Part shown: one piece after another, positions 62,239 to 64,000 of the stretch
How positions within the stretch are numbered: the first letter of the stretch is position 1
How the letters are laid out: the number at the start of each line of letters is the position of its first letter
Assembly (NCBI GenBank): GCA_903912525.1
Contig: CAIWHK010000006.1
Coordinates: 1 to 64,000, forward strand
Source: an uncultured bacterium
Lineage (GTDB): Bacteria; Krumholzibacteriota; Krumholzibacteriia; LZORAL124-64-63
Direction: 5' to 3'
DNA length: 64,000 nt
The notes under the pieces: generated by a model
What the model was told of the DNA's origin: nothing
What the model saw: the letters and a program-made list of their open reading frames with translations, nothing else
Database searches by the model: none
Position numbers and translations under genes: made by a program

Positions 62239-63341
62239 TGGGGTCCCGAACGCGTGGCGACGGCGGCCTGCTGATCGAGCGAGCCGCCGTCGCGCCGCCC
62301 GACTGGGATGAGCTCGTCGCCGCCGATGGCTCCTCCGACTACCCGCATACAGCGCACTGGACCAACACCGCCGTGGCGACCTGGCCGGGCGCGTCGGCGC
62401 TGTGGTTGACGGCGCGACGTGACGGGCGGCTGCTCGGCGGGCTCCCCGCGGTGGCTCAGCGTCTCGGCGGTGGACCGCTGGCCCGGCGCCGGCTCGACAG
62501 CAGCCTCGAGGGCACCTCGTGTGGCCCCCTGGCCGCCGCGGACCTGCCCGCCGCGGAGCAGGCGATGCTGGTCTCCGCGCTGCTCGACGCCTACCGCGGC
62601 CTGCTTCCCGGACCGCTCGGCGCAGTTACGCTGGCGCTCGGTCCCGAGCGCGAGCGCCGCTTCGGTCCTGCGCTCCTGGCCCACGGCAGTTGGCAGCGGC
62701 AGGCCTCGCCGACGGCGGTCATCGACCTCGCGGGTGGGGCGGACGCCGTGTCTGCTGCACGCCTGTCCATGAGCAAGCGCAATGAACGCAACCGGGGCCT
62801 GCGGCGCGGCGCCGAAACGGGCCCGTCAGCGGACCCCGCCGACCTGGCCGCCTACTATCCGCTCTACGAAGCTGCTGCTTCCCACTGGGGCGTCCGTCCA
62901 ACGCCGTTGCCGTTCCTGCAGGCGCTGCTGGCCGATCCCAGCGGTCGCACGTTCTTCACCTGCGTCCGCCTGGACGGCCGCGTGATCGGCGGTCATCTCA
63001 ACCTGCACCTTGGCGACCGTGTGTTCGCGTGGAACGGCGTGACCGATCCCGCGTTCGCGCGCACGCATTTCCCCGCCACGCTCTGCTTCTGGGGCGACAT
63101 CGTCGAGGCCTGCCGGCGCGGCGCGCGCTGGCTCGACATTGGCGCCAGCGGCGGCAGCGACACCCTTGAAGGCTTCAAGAAGTACTTCGGCGCCGAACTG
63201 CAGGAGCGTGGCTACTACGTGCACGAAGGCGCGGCGCTGCGCCTGGCCCGCCTGGCCCGCGCGCAGGGGCGCCGCGACCCTTCGCACACGCGGTGGCACG
63301 ATGGCCGCACGGGCACGCCCCGCGAAAGCGATGACGCATGA
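62238..63341 (+). CDS. GNAT/FemAB-type acyltransferase
   Basis: 367 residues, a double GNAT-like fold of the Acetyltransf_6/FemAB class. Seen are ARLSMSKRNERNRGLRRG (the usual KxRxxxRK-like basic segment), YYPLYEAAASHWGVRPTPLPFLQALL, FTCVRLDGRVIGGHLNLHLGDRVFAWNGVTDPAF and LDIGASGGSDTLEGFKKYFGAEL. Relatives join amino acids or acyl groups to peptidoglycan or exopolysaccharide. The position after a sugar aminotransferase suggests acylation of the new amino sugar; this is inference. Confidence 0.78.
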   Translation: MGSRTRGDGGLLIERAAVAPPDWDELVAADGSSDYPHTAHWTNTAVATWPGASALWLTARRDGRLLGGLPAVAQRLGGGPLARRRLDSSLEGTSCGPLAAADLPAAEQAMLVSALLDAYRGLLPGPLGAVTLALGPERERRFGPALLAHGSWQRQASPTAVIDLAGGADAVSAARLSMSKRNERNRGLRRGAETGPSADPADLAAYYPLYEAAASHWGVRPTPLPFLQALLADPSGRTFFTCVRLDGRVIGGHLNLHLGDRVFAWNGVTDPAFARTHFPATLCFWGDIVEACRRGARWLDIGASGGSDTLEGFKKYFGAELQERGYYVHEGAALRLARLARAQGRRDPSHTRWHDGRTGTPRESDDA

Positions 63342-64000
63342 GGCTGGCAGTCGTCGGCAGCCGCATCCTGATCAGCCGCGTGGGGCAGGTCGCCGCGAAT
63401 GCCGCGGTCGTGGTGCTCATCGCGCAGCGACTGGGACCGGCGGGGCAGGGGCACTACAGCCTGACCGTCGCCGTCACGCTGCTGGCTGCGTCGCTGCTGG
63501 GAGGCGGCATGGGCCTGGCGGCAGTGCCGGCGCTGCGGCAGGGGCGCCTGCGACCCGAACGCCTGATGCGCGCGCAGGTGACCTGGATGACCGCCATGCT
63601 GGTCGTGCTCGCGGGGGCCGCCTCGCTGGCGGCGATGACGGGCGCCGCCGAGGCGTGGCTGGGTCGGCACCTGGGCTGGACGCCGGGCATGGCGCGCCTG
63701 GCTGCGCTGGGCGCCTTCGGCATGCTCGGCTTCGAGATCTTCAGCTACAACCTGCTGGCGCGCGGACGGCTGGTCGTCGGCTCGACAGTGAACGGCGCGC
63801 GGGCTGCGGCGCACCTGGTGCTGGTGGCGGCGCTGACGTTCACCGGCCGGCTCACGTTGGGCTCGGCGGTCGCGGCCTTTGCCGTGGCCCAGCTCGGGGG
63901 ACTGGTTGCGATCACCATCGTCGCGTTGCGCGACCTGCGGCGGCCGGCGCCGGCGCCATCGTCGCCGCCCTCTTCACGCGCAACCGCGGCCGAGCCGACG
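63338..64000 (+). CDS. Wzx-type polysaccharide flippase, N-terminal part (3' truncated)
   Basis: The frame starts at an ATGA overlap with the previous gene and is open through the last base: 221 residues seen. It begins LAVVGSRILISRVGQVAANAAVVVLIAQRLGPAGQGHYSL and shows five to six hydrophobic helices, the pattern of MATE/MOP-superfamily O-antigen or exopolysaccharide flippases, which move lipid-linked oligosaccharides across the membrane. A Pro/Ser-rich segment precedes the window edge. Confidence 0.82.
   Translation, partial: MRLAVVGSRILISRVGQVAANAAVVVLIAQRLGPAGQGHYSLTVAVTLLAASLLGGGMGLAAVPALRQGRLRPERLMRAQVTWMTAMLVVLAGAASLAAMTGAAEAWLGRHLGWTPGMARLAALGAFGMLGFEIFSYNLLARGRLVVGSTVNGARAAAHLVLVAALTFTGRLTLGSAVAAFAVAQLGGLVAITIVALRDLRRPAPAPSSPPSSRATAAEPT

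Overview
A very G+C-rich, gene-dense bacterial chromosome segment with no mobile elements, rRNA or CRISPR. Several traits point to a lineage of the FCB superphylum (Krumholzibacteriota, Eiseniibacteriota or Latescibacterota-like). These are an exported beta-propeller protein ending in a FlgD-like/sorting-type domain (58.5-61.0 kb), an mglB-mglA polarity pair, DUF2723 and YfhO membrane proteins, and SpoVG outside the Firmicutes. The exact phylum is an inference. Most promoters that can be read fit a sigma70 pattern (TTGNCN, 17-18 nt, TANNNT), and many genes overlap by GTGA, ATGA or TGATG.

Layout, first half. 0-3 kb: dnaX 3' end, ybaB, recR, then mglBA and a terminator. 3-6.7 kb (minus): an operon of a MetB-type enzyme, an aspartokinase-homoserine dehydrogenase fusion lacking ACT domains and a small phosphatase, preceded by a promoter, a SAM-I-class riboswitch and a hairpin covering the ribosome binding site. 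6.7-8.3 kb: an exported dCache protein with a CheD-like deamidase domain, the most unusual gene here. 8.5-13.2 kb: pgpA-cinA-thpR, recA-recX. 13.2-17.7 kb: rmlD, gmhA, a UbiA-type prenyltransferase, DUF362, ispE. 17.7-23.5 kb: spoVG, tRNA-Gln, prs, rplY, pth, rpsF, rpsR, DUF2232, rplI, an order close to the Bacillus spoVG-prs-ctc-pth region.

Layout, second half. 23.5-31.3 kb: manC, a parvulin lipoprotein, an exported periplasmic-binding-fold protein, selA and a SPOR protein with a degenerate ATPase domain. 31.4-37.7 kb: smc, ftsY and an unrecognised conserved-looking protein. 37.7-41.7 kb: FMN riboswitch and ribD-ribE-ribBA-ribH. 41.7-43.3 kb (minus): a polytopic glycosyltransferase. 43.5 kb to the end: nusB followed by a long glycan/envelope locus (methyltransferase, GT4, YbhN-type flippase-like protein, DUF2723, epimerase, four GT2 enzymes including a GT2-pseudo-phosphoglycosyltransferase fusion, YfhO, exported propeller protein, DegT aminotransferase, FemAB/GNAT enzyme and a Wzx-type flippase cut by the window end).

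A window-wide peculiarity is short in-frame tandem repeats (9, 12, 15 or 18 bp) at gene ends or linkers, seen in recR, recA, recX, rplY, manC, the parvulin gene, the SPOR gene, ribD and nusB.
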